NCBI RefSeq assembly: GCF_030064125.1
Contig: NZ_CP125957.1
Span: forward strand, 3,286,001 to 3,350,000
Reading direction: 5' to 3'
Length of the DNA: 64,000 nucleotides
Origin: Pseudomonas sp. G2-4
GTDB taxonomy: Bacteria; Pseudomonadota; Gammaproteobacteria; Pseudomonadales; Pseudomonadaceae
Shown here: in pieces, positions 9,301 through 17,913 of the stretch
How positions within the stretch are numbered: position 1 is the first letter of the stretch
How the letters are laid out: each line of letters begins with the position of its first letter
Made by a program: the position numbers and the translations under genes
The notes under the pieces: model-generated
Told to the model about the DNA's origin: nothing
The model's input: the letters and a program-made list of their open reading frames with translations, nothing else
Databases searched by the model: none

Positions 9301-10867
9301 CGGCGCCTTTGTTGAACACACGGATAACGCCATCGAGATCCGTCGCAATGATCGAAACCTCAGTAGCCGAGCGTAGCACCGTGTCCAACAACAGATTGAG
9401 ATGCCGCAACTCGGATGTTCGTTGCGCAACCTGCTCTTCTAGGTTGGAGTTGAGTTCAAGAATTCGGGCCTCTGCCACTTTTTTCGCCGAGATATCCCTT
9501 AACGTCTTGGACGCCCCAATGACGCGACCACCCTCGCCATAAATGGGTGAGATGCTGACGGAGACATCGATCAGTCGCCTGTCCTTGTGATGGCGTTGCG
9601 TATCAAAGCTGCCGATACGCTCCCCCGCCTTGATGCGCGCAAGAATATGAGCTTCCTCAGTGACAAGCTCTAGCGGAACAATCAAATTGGCCAGTGTCTG
9701 GCCCACGGCCTCCTCGGTGGTATAACCAAAAAGGTGCTCGGCGCCTTTGTTCCAGTTGGTGACGACGCCATCGAGGGTTTTTCCAATAATGCCATCGCCC
9801 GAGCTTTCAACGATGGAAGCCAGCCTCGCCTGCTCGACAAATATCTGCCGCCGACGTTGACGGCTGATACTCACGACACTCACCAAGGTCGCCAGAAGAA
9901 GCGTGAGAAAGCCACCGAAAAACAGCACAACTTTTGGTGAAACCTGATGTAGGCGCTGGATAAACAGCGAATTTGCGTCGAGTTCGATTTGCCACCGCCT
10001 TCCGTATACCTCGCGCTCCAGCTGATGGGTCATCAGCGTTTCACGGCGAGCCGAGTCGTCGGTGCTTTCATAAAACAGCTTCTCTTGTCCTGGGACGGTG
10101 ATATCCCTTAATCGCAAATGTACCGTCTCATTTTCGATGCGCAGGCCTTTGAGTACCTCCTCGGTCTGCAACACAACATAGCTCCAGCCAAAAGCAGCTG
10201 CCTCTCGTTCAGCAGCGGTCACCGGAGTGACTCCGCCGCGAAAGATGGGCATCAACACCAGGAAAGACTGCTGCGGTTTTCCTATGGCCTGTATTAGCGT
10301 GATGGGCCCAGTGATCCGTGCCGCACCGTTTTGTATCGAGGATTGTGCCGCCTCTCGCCGCGCTGTCTCTGACGCTATGTCCAAGCCAATGGCAGCCTGG
10401 TTATCTTCAGCCGGTTCGACATACTGAATAACGTAGCGTTCGCCTGAATGCGCTGAGAATTGATGAATGGAGAAATCCGCTGCGCCGTCAGCTTGAGCGC
10501 GCTTGAGAAACTCGTTTTCATCGCGCTCTGCTACACGCCTGATAAAACCAAAGGCACTGGCGCCGGGGAACTCGAAAGCGAGGTCACGGGTTCTGTGATA
10601 TCGGCGAAACACTTTACGGCTAATGTCATATTCGCCTGCAGTCAGCACCGCGCCACGAGTACCTCGCAAACCGTATTGGTAAAGATTGAGACGCATTAAA
10701 ACCAACTCTGTGGCGTTTTCAGTCGCCGCTGCAAGCGCTTCTTGAGCCTGCTGTTCGTTGATGCGCTCAAGGGTCCAGCTCCCCAGAATACTTGCCCCTA
10801 GCCCCACGGTTAGAGTGATAGCTACTCCCCAGTTCCATGCAAAAAACTTATGCTTTATCACCCGCAT
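6317..10867 (-). CDS. CHASE/PAS hybrid sensor histidine kinase with two receivers and HPt
   Basis: The 1516-residue inner-membrane protein has, in order: membrane segment (about 13-30), periplasmic CHASE-type sensor (about 60-300), second membrane segment (about 313-334), three PAS domains (about 345-465, 490-625 and 650-770), HisKA (H796 in MSHEIRTPMN), HATPase_c (DTGIG near 945, GGTGLGL near 974-980), receiver 1 (D1086), receiver 2 (D1232) and a C-terminal HPt (H1372 in LHTIKGSSGTMG). All expected phospho-residues are present. Known CHASE domains sense small extracellular ligands; none can be named here. It is the first gene of a coupled pair with the REC-GGDEF protein, which suggests a phosphorelay controlling c-di-GMP. 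Confidence 0.93.
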   Translation of the reverse strand: MRVIKHKFFAWNWGVAITLTVGLGASILGSWTLERINEQQAQEALAAATENATELVLMRLNLYQYGLRGTRGAVLTAGEYDISRKVFRRYHRTRDLAFEFPGASAFGFIRRVAERDENEFLKRAQADGAADFSIHQFSAHSGERYVIQYVEPAEDNQAAIGLDIASETARREAAQSSIQNGAARITGPITLIQAIGKPQQSFLVLMPIFRGGVTPVTAAEREAAAFGWSYVVLQTEEVLKGLRIENETVHLRLRDITVPGQEKLFYESTDDSARRETLMTHQLEREVYGRRWQIELDANSLFIQRLHQVSPKVVLFFGGFLTLLLATLVSVVSISRQRRRQIFVEQARLASIVESSGDGIIGKTLDGVVTNWNKGAEHLFGYTTEEAVGQTLANLIVPLELVTEEAHILARIKAGERIGSFDTQRHHKDRRLIDVSVSISPIYGEGGRVIGASKTLRDISAKKVAEARILELNSNLEEQVAQRTSELRHLNLLLDTVLRSATEVSIIATDLDGVIRVFNKGAEHLLGYDADELVGKDTPALFHVPEEVAARGVELSEEYAQTIDGFRVLTHKPELEGAETREWTYTRKDGSRFPVTLVVTSMRDADGVLSGYLGIAVDITERKAAEKELAASLKTTLEQRSELMAVHDQLLMAAEVAELGVWSWTLADNNLQWNDRMFEFYGQPLTLRNNGLSYMHWYSRVHPEDVVAAAAKLNAAVEGTDVYDTIFRVVHPDGQIRFIHAGAQIERSPDGTALRVTGINRDITVQRELESHLLYAKEQADAGSAAKSAFLANMSHEIRTPMNAVLGMLQLMQNTDLNGRQLDYVTKAQIAAKSLLGLLNDILDYSKIEAGKLQLDVHPFELEPLMRDLAVVLAGNQGDKKVEVMFDLDSNLPNDLIGDSLRLQQVLINLAGNALKFTLEGQVVVSVEQLMRTENAVSLRIAVSDTGIGISPEQLQRIFEGFTQAEASTSRRFGGTGLGLVICKRLVTLMGGELQVESQQGVGSRFWFDITLDVVPTSLLKSAFAGVDVSLRILVVDDNAMAGELLLRTVHALGWKADLVSGGTQAVEWVKNAQALGEAYDVVLMDWRMSDMDGLSAAQLIHRQGNGVPPPMIIMITAYGREVLADAHLAGDAPFVGFLTKPVTPKQLTDAVQRALKGQDLLHSPLSRSTVDRPQRLAGLRLLVVEDNMLNRQVADELLTREGAQVTLAEGGLEGVSKVMNERVPFDVVLMDIQMPDIDGLEATRRIRSNPRFAALPIVAMTANASNTDREACLAAGMNDHVGKPIDLEHLVVTLLFQSGREVSLASLTLGQVNTGEGVIESRTSTIDRFGGDLDLIREVLRNFGPEVEKQLVRLRDQIQRQDASGAAFVLHTIKGSSGTMGAKALSLLAGNLEHTLQHGDAVTVASLLADPTWFDELSRLLQQSLEQMNADFGQSPREKSSADEDAMAPARWRESLEEILLLLEAGNLQAIELADALASKTPPSLRPQFDELVARVQSLDFSAAMPIGRDLLRSA

Positions 10868-10960
10868 TGTCCCATCGCAGAAGGCCTTTAGCCTTCAAGA
10901 TTAAAGTTCGAACCCTGTTGGGTGGCCGCAAGATGTCCAACCTGCAAGTCACGAATACGC

Positions 10961-12084
10961 TCAGGTCAGGCCGGCTAATCGTTGAAGTCTGTCTATGACT
11001 GCTTCGGGTTCGCCGTTGTCCATGGCACCGGCAAGGCGCATCACCACTTGTTCGCGGCGAACGTGCATGTGGGGCAACGCATTAATTGCGCCTATCAACT
11101 CACGTAGAAGCATAGGCAGCCCCCAGCAAGCTTTCAAGCGAATGACAAAAGGCGCTGAAACATCACGGACAGCGTGGGTAAGCGTTTCTTCGGTCACGCT
11201 ATTGCCCTGGTTCTCCCCTTTCTGAGTTTGGTACAGCACACAGAGTTCGCCCATGCGGTGCAACAGGGCGGCACTTTCCAGCGGAGCGGGATCCAGACCA
11301 CATTGTTGAGCTAGGAGCATAACCCTTTCAGCTAAACGCTCGGCATCATTCAGATGAGCCTGGATGAAAGTCATCAGCATGCCGTCAGGTTGAGTATTGG
11401 TCTGTCGCAGTGCCTGGCTAATCGCCAGATTCACGCTGGTAAGCACTCCTAACCGTGTCAGAGCACCGTTCAAATTCGTGGATGGCTGGCCAAGCCCGAG
11501 ATACGCGGCACCGTTGGCGGCGGCGATCAAGTGGGCGCATAGAGCCGGTGCATACTGCCAATCATTGGCGAGTGCTCGTAAATCCATTGACGCCCCGCCA
11601 TAGCCGAGGTGAAGTTTGTCTTTTACCGAGGCCAGTAAAGGTAAGTCCAACTCACCCGCAGACAAACCACTGAAATAGCTGATCAAGTCTTCAGTGTTGA
11701 GAGTGATCGCTCGGGGGGGCTCATCAAGCGGAAGGAGTACGCCCAGGCATTGTACGACGCACGAAACCTGGAATGGCTTGGTGAAAAAGGCACTGATCCT
11801 CAGCGATTTTACCGCCAGCACACTATCTCGATCAGCGCGCCCAGTGATCATGATCAGCGGCGGGCTTTGATCTTTTTCGCGAGTTTTCTGCAACAGGTTG
11901 ACGCCGGGGCATCCGGTAGACTCCAGTCGGCCATCACCAACTGATAGGTACTTGGCTGCCAAGCGTCTAAAGCGCTAGCGACATCGATAAAGCAATCGAC
12001 CTGAGCAACCGGACGGATGCTCAACACGAGCTGTTTTAAGAGATCTGATATCCAGGGATCATCATCCAGAATCATCACGCGCAT
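10961..12084 (-). pseudogene. HDOD-domain response regulator, single-base frameshift
   Basis: The reverse strand encodes a receiver start (MRVMILDDDPWISDLL, acidic D residues and the phosphoacceptor in VMADWSLPD) from an ATG at 12084 with GAGG 8 bases upstream. The frame then closes; the rest of the receiver (PPLIMITGRADRDS, K in FFTKPF) and a helical HDOD-type output domain (about 200 residues) lie in another frame ending at 10961. The break falls at a run of four G (11906-11909, plus strand). One extra G would give LPDAPGVNLLQ and a continuous protein of about 373 residues. It is either a real one-base deletion or a homopolymer sequencing error. It sits directly upstream of the hybrid kinase, in the same direction. 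Confidence 0.75.
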
Positions 12085-12153
12085 TCGATAATCCTCACTG
12101 GATTGATACTCAACCTCGCAATGTTTTAGTGGCTGACTATGAGCCACCAGCAA

Positions 12154-12633
12154 ACATAGACGTCGTTGAGATCAACGGGTGAGGTTGTTACCGAGCGATT
12201 TGGTGTAAATCACGGCAATTTCCCTTTGACTTGTAGCTTGATAGGATCCTTGAAGGATCGAATCTATGCCTGACCCGCGAACTATACAAGCAAGCAAACA
12301 GCTCACAGGTAGTTAGGCTGGCGGGGGTTAGCGCATGAACGCCGCCAATAGCGGATGTGCTTGAGTGATTCCGCCCTGCTGCTCGCCGCCCTCGGCCCGC
12401 AAAAATGCGCTGCCCCTCTGATTCACTGATCCAAGCAGTCTTGGCTAACGGCCCGAGTGACAGTCGCCCCATAGTGTTTCGGCTGGTTTTACCCCAACAT
12501 TTATGGACTGTCCTGGCATCTTCCAAGGGAACACGCCCCGAATGGCTGCAACGGGTCGATTCTGTTGAAAAAGTAGCTCCCCTGTCTGGCCTGCGGCAAA
12601 ATCTTTGCATTGGCCAGCTGGGAAGCACGCAGC
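12154..12633. other. Intergenic region, no supported gene
   Basis: About 480 bp between the HDOD regulator and the IS1182-type fragment. Reading frames on both strands have no protein-like composition. The right-hand part (TGTTGAAAAAGT near 12564) resembles the end sequence shared by the MITE-like repeats at 36730 and 40237, so it is probably the 5' end of the IS1182-type element. Confidence 0.4.
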
Positions 12634-12968
12634 ATGATGGGGCAGTTATCGAGTGGGCAGGAGCGTCTGTTTTACTCGTTCAACCTTGAAGATCACATCC
12701 CAGCCACTCACCTTCTGCGCAGCATTGATCGGTGTCTTGATCTGAGCGATCTGCGCCATTACCTCGCCGATTTCTATAGCCCGATCGGGCGTCCGTCGAT
12801 TGATCCTGAACTGATGATCCGTATGCTGATCGTCGGCTACTGCTATGGCATCCGCTCCGAACGGCGGTTGTGCGAAGAGGCCCATTTGAATCTGGCGCAT
12901 CGCTGGTTTTGCCGGTTGAGCCTTGAAGATGAAGTCCCCAACCACTCGACCTTTTCCAAAAATCGACC
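12634..12968 (+). pseudogene. IS1182-family transposase, N-terminal fragment
   Basis: From ATG 12634 the frame reads MMGQLSSGQERLFYSFNLED, then LLRSIDRCLDLSDLRHYL, GRPSIDPELMIRMLIVGYC and FGIRSERRLCEE-like sequence up to NHSTFSKNR. This is the conserved N-terminal region (DUF772-type) of IS1182-family transposases. Homology stops after about 112 residues at KNR, where the sequence passes into an antisense tyrosine-recombinase pseudogene (junction near 12968). The catalytic DDE region is absent, so the copy is dead. Confidence 0.8.
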
Positions 12969-13385
12969 GGCCTTTGACGATACGAGCGTTTGACGAGTGG
13001 ATAGATGGTTTGATGTATGCAGCCGGCTAGGAAAAAGGCAGTCCTCGCTGCGTAGCTGGGCCTGATGTATCCAGGCCGCGAGAGCAGACCGTGTTTGCTC
13101 AGTGGTCTCGAACTGCACTGGCCACTGCGTTTTCTGCTGCTTCACCATGGCTCGTGATGATACGCACTCGCCATGGGCGACGTCGCGCACGCGGAGCTTG
13201 GTTAAGTCGCAGGCTCAAAGCTTGCTGTCGATGGCCAGATCGAAGAGAGCTAAATCCCGGGTTCTTTCTGCAATTTAAAACCTTACTCGGATGGCCCAGA
13301 TATCTCACAATCGGAGTGGGGCTTTCTGCCCGACCAATTTTCCTTTGTCCCAGGTTGACGGCTGCAGTATGGACGCAAGCCATGA
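12969..13385 (-). pseudogene. Tyrosine recombinase pseudogene (decayed copy of the gene at 38639)
   Basis: On the minus strand this region aligns codon by codon with the intact recombinase at 38639-39259. WDKGKLVGQKAPLRL, stop, DIWAIRVRF, stop, IAERTRDLALFDLAIDSKL, stop, ACDLTKLRVRDVAHGE correspond to the intact copy's LVGQKAPLRVRDIWAIRVRL onwards. There are thus three in-frame stops, followed by an open stretch to HLSTRQ, then a one-base deletion, and the homology ends at the junction with the IS1182 fragment. The catalytic C-terminal third (HxLRR and Tyr) is missing. A dead relic of a FimB-like stand-alone recombinase. Confidence 0.8.
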
Positions 13386-13591
13386 TATCCACACTTGAGC
13401 CTCGCAACATTATTGAATGTGGCTTCCAGCCTCTCTCTTGCACCTGCTCAGTCAATCCGGATGGACCATTGATGATCAAGGTATTCGAATCGTAAGCGTA
13501 CCAGGAACACACCTTCCGAACTCCTGCATTAAGGGCGATGGTGTCCGCGTATTTTTAAGCGGACGCGGTCGCCCTTAACGTCAGGATTTCC

Positions 13592-13909
13592 ATGCGCCAA
13601 CGAAGCTCTTACCCGAAACCGTTCAAGGCCCAGGTTGTTCAGGAATGCCTGCAACCGGGCGCAACCCTATCCAGCATTGCCATCAGCCACGGCATCAACG
13701 CCAACGTTATCCGCAAGTGACTACCGCTTTACCGAGATCAGCCGCCAGCGGCGTTGCCGGCTTTCGTTCCGTTGAGAGCTACGCCCAAACGGTACGCGGA
13801 AACGTCGGCGATTATTGAGCTGTCGCTTGGCGAGCAATCGATCACAGTGAAATGGCCAACTTCCGATCCTGAAGGCTGCGCCCGCTTTGTCCGTGGACTC
13901 ACTCAATGA
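13592..13909 (+). pseudogene. tnpA: IS66 accessory protein TnpA, nonsense mutation
   Basis: Starts MRQRSSYPKPFKAQVVQECL and continues ISHGINANVIRK, a helix-turn-helix N terminus typical of IS66 TnpA. A TGA at 13718-13720 then interrupts at the position where relatives have tryptophan. Reading through gives LPLYRDQPPAALPAFVPLRA and a normal C terminus ending at 13909. The stop overlaps the tnpB start as ATGA (13906-13909), the usual IS66 coupling. Confidence 0.75.
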
Positions 13910-14239
13910 TTCGCGTCGATGCCATCTGGCTCGCCACCGAGCCCATGGATATGCGCGCTGGCACTGAAACTGCGCTGGCCAGGGTGATTGCGGTGTTCGG
14001 TGCGGCGAAGCCGCACTGCGCTTATCTGTTCGCGAACCGCCGCGCCACTCGTATGAAAGTGCTGGTGCATGAGGATTTGGCATCTGGCTGGCTCTCGCAG
14101 GCTGAATCAAGGTAAGTTTCACTGGCCAGGCATTCGACAAGGCTGCGAGATGGAGCTGGATACCGAGCAACTTCAGGCCTTGGTGCTCGGCCTACCTTGG
14201 CAGCGCGTTGGGGCTGGCGGTGCAATCACACTGCTTTAA
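13906..14239 (+). pseudogene. tnpB: IS66 Orf2 family protein TnpB, frameshifted
   Basis: Begins MIRVDAIWLATEPMDMRAGTE and continues AAKPHCAYLFANRRATRMKV, the IS66 Orf2 signature. After VLVHE the frame is lost. Relative to the intact copy at 29161-29496, one base is missing near 14072 and another near 14092. The remaining C terminus (HWPGIRQGCEMELDTEQLQ, then LPWQRVGAGGAITLL) is readable in the shifted frame to TAA at 14239. Confidence 0.75.
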
Positions 14240-14300
14240 CACCCGCCATTGGCCCATTGATCTATCGCCGCGAACGGCCTGCTCTGGCAATATTCGCGGC

Positions 14301-15830
14301 ATGACTTCATCGCCCAATCTCGACCAAATGTCCCCCGACCAACTGCGTGCCCTCGCAGCGCAGTTGCTGTCCCAGGTTGATTCTCTCGGGTAGCAAGTCG
14401 ACAGGATGGGCAAGAAAAACGACCGCGACCAAACCATCATCGAGCAACTCACCTACGAAATCGCCTGGTTCAAACGTAACAAGTTTGCCAAGCGCAGTGA
14501 GCAATTGAGCCCTGCTCAAGGCAGCCTGCTCGACACCGACATCGCGGCCATTGAAGCCGAACTGAAGGCGTTGAATCCGCCGGCTGCGCCGGCCGAGCCA
14601 CGCAAGCAGCCCAAGCGTGTTCCTTTGCCTGCGCAGTTTCCGCGCACCGTGATTTATCAGGAACCAGATAACACCCAATGCGGCTGCCAGCTCCAGCGGA
14701 TCGGCGAGGACGTCAGCGAGAAGCTGGATTACACGCCGGGCGCGTTCACCGTGGAGCAGCATGTGCGCGGGAAATGGGGCTGCCGCGAGTGTGAGACGCT
14801 GACTCAGGCACCGGTTCCGGCGCAGGTAATCGACAAGGGCATCCCGACCGCAGGGCTGCTGGCTCACGTGATGGTGGCCAAATTCGCCGACCGTTTGCCG
14901 CTGTATCGCCAAGAGAAAATCTTTGGCCGCGCCGGCCTGGCTATCACCCGCTCGACACTGGCGCAATGGGTTGGCCAAACCGGTGTGCAGCTCCAGCCCT
15001 TGGTCGATGCGCTGCGCGAAACAGTGCTTGCTCAAGACGTGATCCACGCTGACGAAACGCCGGTGCAGATGCTCGCACCGGGCGAGAAGAAAACCCACCG
15101 TGCTTACGTCTGGGCCTACTGCACCACGCCTTTTTCGGCACTCAAAGCAGTGGTTTACGACTTCAGCCCAAGCCGTGCGGGCGAACATGCACGCAACTTT
15201 CTTGGCCAGTGGAATGGCAAGCTGGTTTGCGACGATTTCGCCGGCTACAAAGCAAGCTTCCAACAAGGCATCACCGAAATCGGCTGTATGGCGCACCCCC
15301 GCCGCAAGTTTTTCGATCTGCACGCGACGAATAAAAGCCAACTGGCCGAGCAGGCGCTGCACTCAATTGGCGGGTTGTACGAAATTGAACGGCAAGCGCG
15401 GGAGATGACCGATGAAGATCGCTGGCGAATACGTCAGGAAAAAGCGGCGCCGATTATCGACGCACTGCATACCTGGATGATGGCCCAGCGCGACCTTGTG
15501 CCCGAAGGGTCGGCTATCGCCAAAGCTCTGGATTACAGCCTCAAGCACTGGACGGCACTGACTCGATATCTCGAGGATGGTGCTGTGCCCATAGATAATA
15601 ATGCGGTCGAAAATCAGATAAGGCCGTGGGCACTTGGACGCTCGAACTGGTTGTTCGCTGGGTCACTACGCAGCGGTAAGCGGGCAGCTGCGATCATGAG
15701 CTTGATCCAGTCGGCACGCATGAATGGGCATGATCCGTATGCCTATCTTAAAGATGTGCTAACGCGGCTGCCGACGCAGCGTGCGAATGAGGCTGCTGAG
15801 TTACTGCCCCAAAGATGGAGCCCCCTATAG
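14301..15830 (+). pseudogene. tnpC: IS66 transposase TnpC, early nonsense codon
   Basis: The frame opens with MTSSPNLDQMSPDQLRALAA and meets TAG at 14391-14393 (codon 31). It continues in the same frame for 479 more codons as an almost complete IS66 transposase: zinc-binding CGC/CREC cysteines, HADETPV (first catalytic Asp), CDDFAGYK (second Asp) and VENQIRPWALGR (catalytic Glu). Re-initiation at ATG 14406 could give a 474-residue protein lacking only the N-terminal coiled coil, so some activity in trans is conceivable. Small in-frame deletions relative to the intact copy (around DTDIAAIEAEL and QCGCQL) point to older decay. Confidence 0.8.
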
Positions 15831-15856
15831 TCGAGGAGTGTACTTTTTGAGAAATT

Positions 15857-16255
15857 TTACTTTGATTCCGAATCCGTCGAACTAACGTACCACCACCGTG
15901 GCTTTCTGTCCTCGTACGAGTGATACAACGGTAAGAGAGCTTCTAGATCATTGTCGTCAAAACCACCGACTAGCAATGCGATAGTTGGTTCGTCATCTAT
16001 TGCACCGACGGAGCTTCCGCACTTTGGACAAAAAGCTCTACTGGAGTAATCCGAGGATCTAAACGCTGAGGGAGCACCACCGGCACCTATCCACTTAACT
16101 CTGTCTCGCGCAAACTCGACCCACACGGCAGTAAGAGAGCCAGTATGCTGCTGGCAAGTTTTGCATGAGCACGTATGTGGTTTCTCTGCTGGGCCTAGCG
16201 CTTCATATCGAACCCACCCGCAGACGCATCCGCCACTATAGGTTGTTTTTTCCAT
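15857..16255 (-). CDS. GFA family protein (glutathione-dependent formaldehyde-activating fold)
   Basis: This 132-residue protein has the GFA zinc-binding layout. YSGGCVCGWVRYEA supplies the first Cys pair, HTCSCKTCQQHTGS the CxCxxC cluster, and AFCPKCGSSVG the C-terminal CxxC pair. Some family members bind glutathione and speed formaldehyde conjugation; most have no tested function. The gene is isolated, next to the decayed IS66 copy, with ATG at 16255. No partner gene is apparent. Confidence 0.85.
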   Translation of the reverse strand: MEKTTYSGGCVCGWVRYEALGPAEKPHTCSCKTCQQHTGSLTAVWVEFARDRVKWIGAGGAPSAFRSSDYSSRAFCPKCGSSVGAIDDEPTIALLVGGFDDNDLEALLPLYHSYEDRKPRWWYVSSTDSESK

Positions 16256-16432
16256 GTACTACTCCGTTAACCTGTGGTCATAGGGTCAAGCTTAGCGGTA
16301 GGCTATCGAACCTGTCTCGACGAGCAATCAATAGATACATATTTTCTAAACCTCTAAATTTTTCTGCCCTAATTTTCAGGGTTACGATATGTGCCGGACG
16401 CACAGCATAAAAATCGTGATCCATAAGGTGTA

Positions 16433-16660
16433 TTGAGCGGACGCTTACAGCTCGCTGACAAGATATGGGATGAAACATCTTCCTTTTTCGCCTTGCAGGG
16501 AACGGGAACGGCGCAAAGTATCTGCGATGTGCTCTATCTTGAAACGGATTTTCTTGAATCTCGCGATCTGATGCTTGTGATCGATTTAGATAGAAACGAG
16601 AAGGCTTTTCGTGGCCCTAATGAATACCCACATACCTTAGAGGCATGCTTGGGGTTTTAA
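16433..16660 (+). CDS. Hypothetical small protein (75 aa), doubtful
   Basis: A TTG-started frame preceded by AAGG. It reads MSGRLQLADKIWDETSSFFA at the start and ends PNEYPHTLEACLGF. The composition is protein-like (mixed charged and hydrophobic, few rare residues), but I recognise no family. It could be the remnant of a longer accessory gene. It converges on the 55-residue frame at 16670. Confidence 0.3.
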   Translation: MSGRLQLADKIWDETSSFFALQGTGTAQSICDVLYLETDFLESRDLMLVIDLDRNEKAFRGPNEYPHTLEACLGF

Positions 16661-16669
16661 CTTGCGAGA

Positions 16670-16837
16670 TTATGCCTCGAGTTCAAGCACTCTTTCTTCG
16701 TACCGCTTGAGGCTGGCCTCGCATTCGGTCGTCCTCTCGAGGCGAGCTAGGGCTTGTGCATGCATGGTCCTTGCATCTACCAGCTTCGCTTCTTGCGCAA
16801 TGACTAACTCTAAAGCCTGGCGGTATTCGCTCTTCAT
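16670..16837 (-). CDS. Hypothetical 55-aa coiled-coil protein
   Basis: On the minus strand, ATG at 16837 with GGAG 6 bases upstream opens a 55-codon frame to TAA at 16670. The protein starts MKSEYRQALELVIAQEAKLV, continues HAQALARLERT and ends KRYEERVLELEA, an almost uninterrupted amphipathic helix with heptad-like spacing. The good ribosome site and helical composition support a real small gene. Its role is unknown. Confidence 0.5.
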   Translation of the reverse strand: MKSEYRQALELVIAQEAKLVDARTMHAQALARLERTTECEASLKRYEERVLELEA

Positions 16838-17102
16838 GCTCGACTCCAAGCTTGCAGGTTTGAATCAGCTCCAGCAGCACTCCAAGCTCGGAGCAATGGG
16901 TGTGGGGGGAGCCGAAACCAAAAGGCCTCGATCAATGTCGGGGCCCTGAATTAGGTGAGCAGTCTTTCCCCCTGTCTGCCGAAGGCCTTAACGACGCCGA
17001 CGCCCCGATGCATCAGTCTCGCCGATCCAATCTCGCGCCCCCCCCGCAAGCATGTGAGGTCCGGGGGCACGGGCTGCCGGTGTTGTTTACGCACGTCGCT
17101 TA

Positions 17103-17387
17103 TTAGGACTGCCCTTTGATTTTGGCATTTGCTTCATCAATATAATCGTGACCTGCCCAAGTCAGTTGAACAACCAGTTCAAGCATATTCGTCGCCTTGA
17201 CTGCTTTTAGGAAACCCGCGTCAATGGCTAGAGACAGCGTATATCGGGCCTCTTGTTGGGTAACGCCATGTCCACCATCTGTATCGACAAACCTTTGCAC
17301 AAGGCGTTCCTTGGTGATGCCGTCTAGGCTGGCTTCAGCCTGTACTAAATCAAGTAAATGCTTGACGTACTTCTGATCTCTCTTCAT
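17103..17387 (-). CDS. DUF2513 family protein
   Basis: A 94-residue protein. It starts MKRDQKYVKHLLDLVQAE, and the C-terminal part contains VQLTWAGHDYIDEA, which matches the LTWAGHDFLDA hallmark of DUF2513. The fold is predicted to be a small winged-helix-like domain. Family members are common in prophages and islands and have no established function. The gene stands alone, with a minus-strand terminator-like hairpin (17557-17580) upstream of it. Confidence 0.75.
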   Translation of the reverse strand: MKRDQKYVKHLLDLVQAEASLDGITKERLVQRFVDTDGGHGVTQQEARYTLSLAIDAGFLKAVKATNMLELVVQLTWAGHDYIDEANAKIKGQS

Positions 17388-17556
17388 GAGGGCAACCTCA
17401 TCGACGCGCGCGAATTACGCACCAGCAGTGTATCAATCATTCGAGTACATATACCGACAAACCGACATAACGACGCTCAATGTCTTCAGCGATGCTCATC
17501 AGCTAATTCCTCGAAAAAATGGAATACGGCAGATAGCCTCTAGAGCGAAACAAAAA

Positions 17557-17580
17557 AAGCCCGACACAGTGGCCGGGCTT
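17557..17580 (-). terminator. Rho-independent terminator (minus strand)
   Basis: AAGCCCG and CGGGCTT form a 7-bp stem around a 10-base loop. Read on the minus strand it is followed by a run of T (the A run at 17549-17556). It would stop minus-strand transcription coming from the right. No convincing minus-strand gene lies just to its right, so it may be a leftover of a deleted gene. Confidence 0.6.
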
Positions 17581-17616
17581 GATATCCAATCCCGATACAC
17601 GGAGGAATGACAGGAT

Positions 17617-17913
17617 GTGTGGAAAATGGCTCACTGGTTCAATCTAAGTCAAGCGGCTTTTTTCTCAATGAGCCCCTCCGCGTGGCTGGAGTTTCTGCTG
17701 CGTTTACGCACCACTCACATGACCATTGGAAAAATGCAAACATTCGCCAAGCTGCGCAGCGCTGGGGATTCAACGGTTGCCGAACGCCGCCAGATGCTGG
17801 AAAGCCATTTACAGGACGTACAGGTCGAAGTTGTTGATATGCAAAAGGCCATTGCTGCACTGCAAGTCAAAATTGACTACTATCGTGTGCTTGAGGCTAA
17901 GAAGGATGTTTAG
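17617..17913 (+). pseudogene. MerR-family regulator, C-terminal remnant
   Basis: From about residue 20 the frame reads WLEFLLRLRTTHMTIGKMQ, then AKLRSAGDSTVAERRQMLE and a coiled coil ending KIDYYRVLEAKKDV. This matches the effector-side half and dimerisation helix of MerR regulators of the type with LRTTGM and R..LL..H motifs. The DNA-binding winged helix that should precede it is absent; the first 20 residues are unrelated. The most likely reading is a 5'-truncated gene. Confidence 0.6.

Larger units (their letters stand above)
13533..15840 (+). mobile_element. IS66-family element, degenerate copy
   Basis: Three genes in IS66 order (tnpA, tnpB, tnpC) lie on the plus strand, preceded at 13533-13580 by an imperfect inverted repeat (GGGCGATGGTGTCCGCG ... 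CGGACGCGGTCGCCC) similar to the one outside the intact IS66 copy at 29852-29883. Each gene is damaged: nonsense in tnpA, two one-base deletions in tnpB, nonsense near the start of tnpC. The exact ends could not be fixed by eye. Protein similarity to the second copy (27.5-29.9 kb) is high in TnpB and TnpC. Confidence 0.75.

Noticed and set aside
12188..12628. A 146-residue minus-strand frame
   Set aside because: Arginine/serine-rich composition with no motif, and it overlaps the 5' end of the IS1182-type element; judged spurious.
12969..13385. An intact gene on the plus strand at 13091-13495
   Set aside because: The minus strand aligns residue by residue with the recombinase at 38639 despite stops, so the plus frame is a shadow of a pseudogene.
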